The notes below the pieces were generated by a model that was not told the DNA's origin, did no database searches, and saw only the letters and a list, made by a program, of their open reading frames with translations. DNA of 64,000 bases from Petaurus breviceps papuanus (taxonomy: Eukaryota; Chordata; Mammalia; Diprotodontia; Petauridae). Where the stretch lies: contig JAMXIF010001183.1 in the NCBI GenBank assembly GCA_028583685.1, positions 12,603,684 to 12,667,683 on the forward strand. Direction: 5' to 3'. Every line of letters starts with the position of its first letter. The stretch's first letter is position 1. The translations under genes and the position numbers were made by a program. This document shows, one piece after another, positions 63,160-64,000 of the stretch.

Positions 63160-64000
63160 ATTTCCTACTAGATATCCTGTATCTCAAACCCAAATCATCC
63201 AATACAGAACTCTTCTTTTCCACAAAACCCACCTTTCTTTCTACCCTCCCTATCTTTGTCAAGGGCAGCACCCTCATTTTAGCCACATAGGTCCCAACCT
63301 CAGAATCATCCATCAGTCTTCACTCTCCCTCACCCCTCATATCCAATCAGTTGCTAAGTCTTATCAACTCTATGGCAGTAACAGCTCTGCTATCTATCCT
63401 TCTTTCTCTCCATTAATATGGCTATCACACTAGCTCAGGCTGCCATAACCACGCGCATGGCTTACTATGATAGCCTTCCAATTAATCCCCTACTACAAAA
63501 GGCCAAAATGATATTCCTGAAACACAGATCTGTTTACAGCATGGCCCTGCTCAAGGCACCCTATTGCTCCTCAGATCAATTATAAATAGATACATTTGGC
63601 ATTATTTGGCATTTAAAGCACTTCACAATATTTCTGCCACCCTTTGAGACTTATTATATATTACTCCTCGTCATGCTATGGTCCAACCAAGCTGGCTTAC
63701 TTGCTGCCCTTCCCACTTGGACATTCCTTCTCCCATCTCTGTGAGTTTACCCTTGCTGCCTCCCCTGTTATTTACCACCCCTAGCACCCTTCAAAGTTCA
63801 TCTTAAGCACAACCTCCTACATGAAGATTTTTCCTAAGTCCCTCCCCTCCTGTCAATGAAATTATATTTATTGACTTTACCTATATTTTATATCTACTCA
63901 TCTACCCACATTTCACTTCCCTCTTCACCAACAGAATATGTGCTCCTTGAGGACAGGCACTGTTTCTTTTTTTTTCTTTGCTTCTCCATCACTCAGGACA
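63160..64000 (+). mobile_element. L2 LINE, reverse-transcriptase region to 3' UTR, runs off the window
   Basis: 'cctcatatccaatcagttgc', 'cactagctcaggctgccata', 'ttggcatttaaagcacttca', 'gtccaaccaagctggcttac' and 'gtgctccttgaggacaggca' follow the L2 order. No open frame. The 3' terminus lies beyond the window. Confidence 0.7.

Overview
The window looks like non-coding genomic DNA of a marsupial (Metatheria). This rests on repeat content: many copies of tRNA-headed SINEs that carry the CORE-SINE block, of the kind known as Mar-1 in marsupials, plus ancient MIR/THER1-type SINEs, L2, L3 (CR1-clade) and L1 LINEs, and two half-L1 (HAL1) elements. Species cannot be fixed from the sequence alone. No host protein-coding exon, tRNA, rRNA, snRNA or CRISPR array could be supported, so the window is either intergenic or inside a large intron.

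Three young SINE groups recur and are labelled here for convenience. SINE-A is about 250 bp, has a CORE block and ends in ACAAC-type repeats. SINE-B is about 150 bp and ends in CCCCAATTGCCC plus a short A-rich tail. SINE-C is about 150 bp, opens with GGGGCGGCCAGGTGGC and ends in an A-tail. All start with a tRNA-like box A / box B promoter. Many copies have clear target-site duplications (TSDs), which let insertions be ordered in time.

Layout. 0-10 kb: old L1, a 2.2-kb L2 and many CORE-SINEs. 11-14.6 kb: SINE-A copies around a 100-N gap, then a complete HAL1 on the minus strand with a 346-codon open reading frame and a perfect 12-bp TSD. 15.5-17.9 kb: a tandemly organised LTR-like region. 20.3-22.6 kb: an L2 containing a second L2 that contains a SINE-C. 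23 kb: a terminal-inverted-repeat element holding a SINE-B. 24-43 kb: unassigned DNA with scattered L1, L2, L3 and SINE fossils, and a second 100-N gap in a GA microsatellite. 43.4-44.5 kb: a three-deep nest, SINE-A split by a solo LTR split by a 429-bp DNA transposon. 47.8-48.3 kb: a second solo LTR with a 5-bp TSD. 52-58 kb: an L1 endonuclease fragment, then L2 split by L1 split by a second, decayed HAL1. 58.8-61.3 kb: a large inverted repeat whose two arms each hold a SINE-C insertion, one of them a head-to-tail dimer. 61-64 kb: CORE-SINEs, SINE-A and an L2 running off the end.

The best candidates for a second look are the HAL1 with its intact but locally out-of-register ORF1, the DNA transposon that landed in the TATA motif of an LTR, the dimeric SINE inserted as one unit, and the 58.8-61.3 kb inverted repeat. 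Family names are recognised from memory of consensus sequences; none was checked by a database search, and most borders of old repeats are good to about 10-30 bp.
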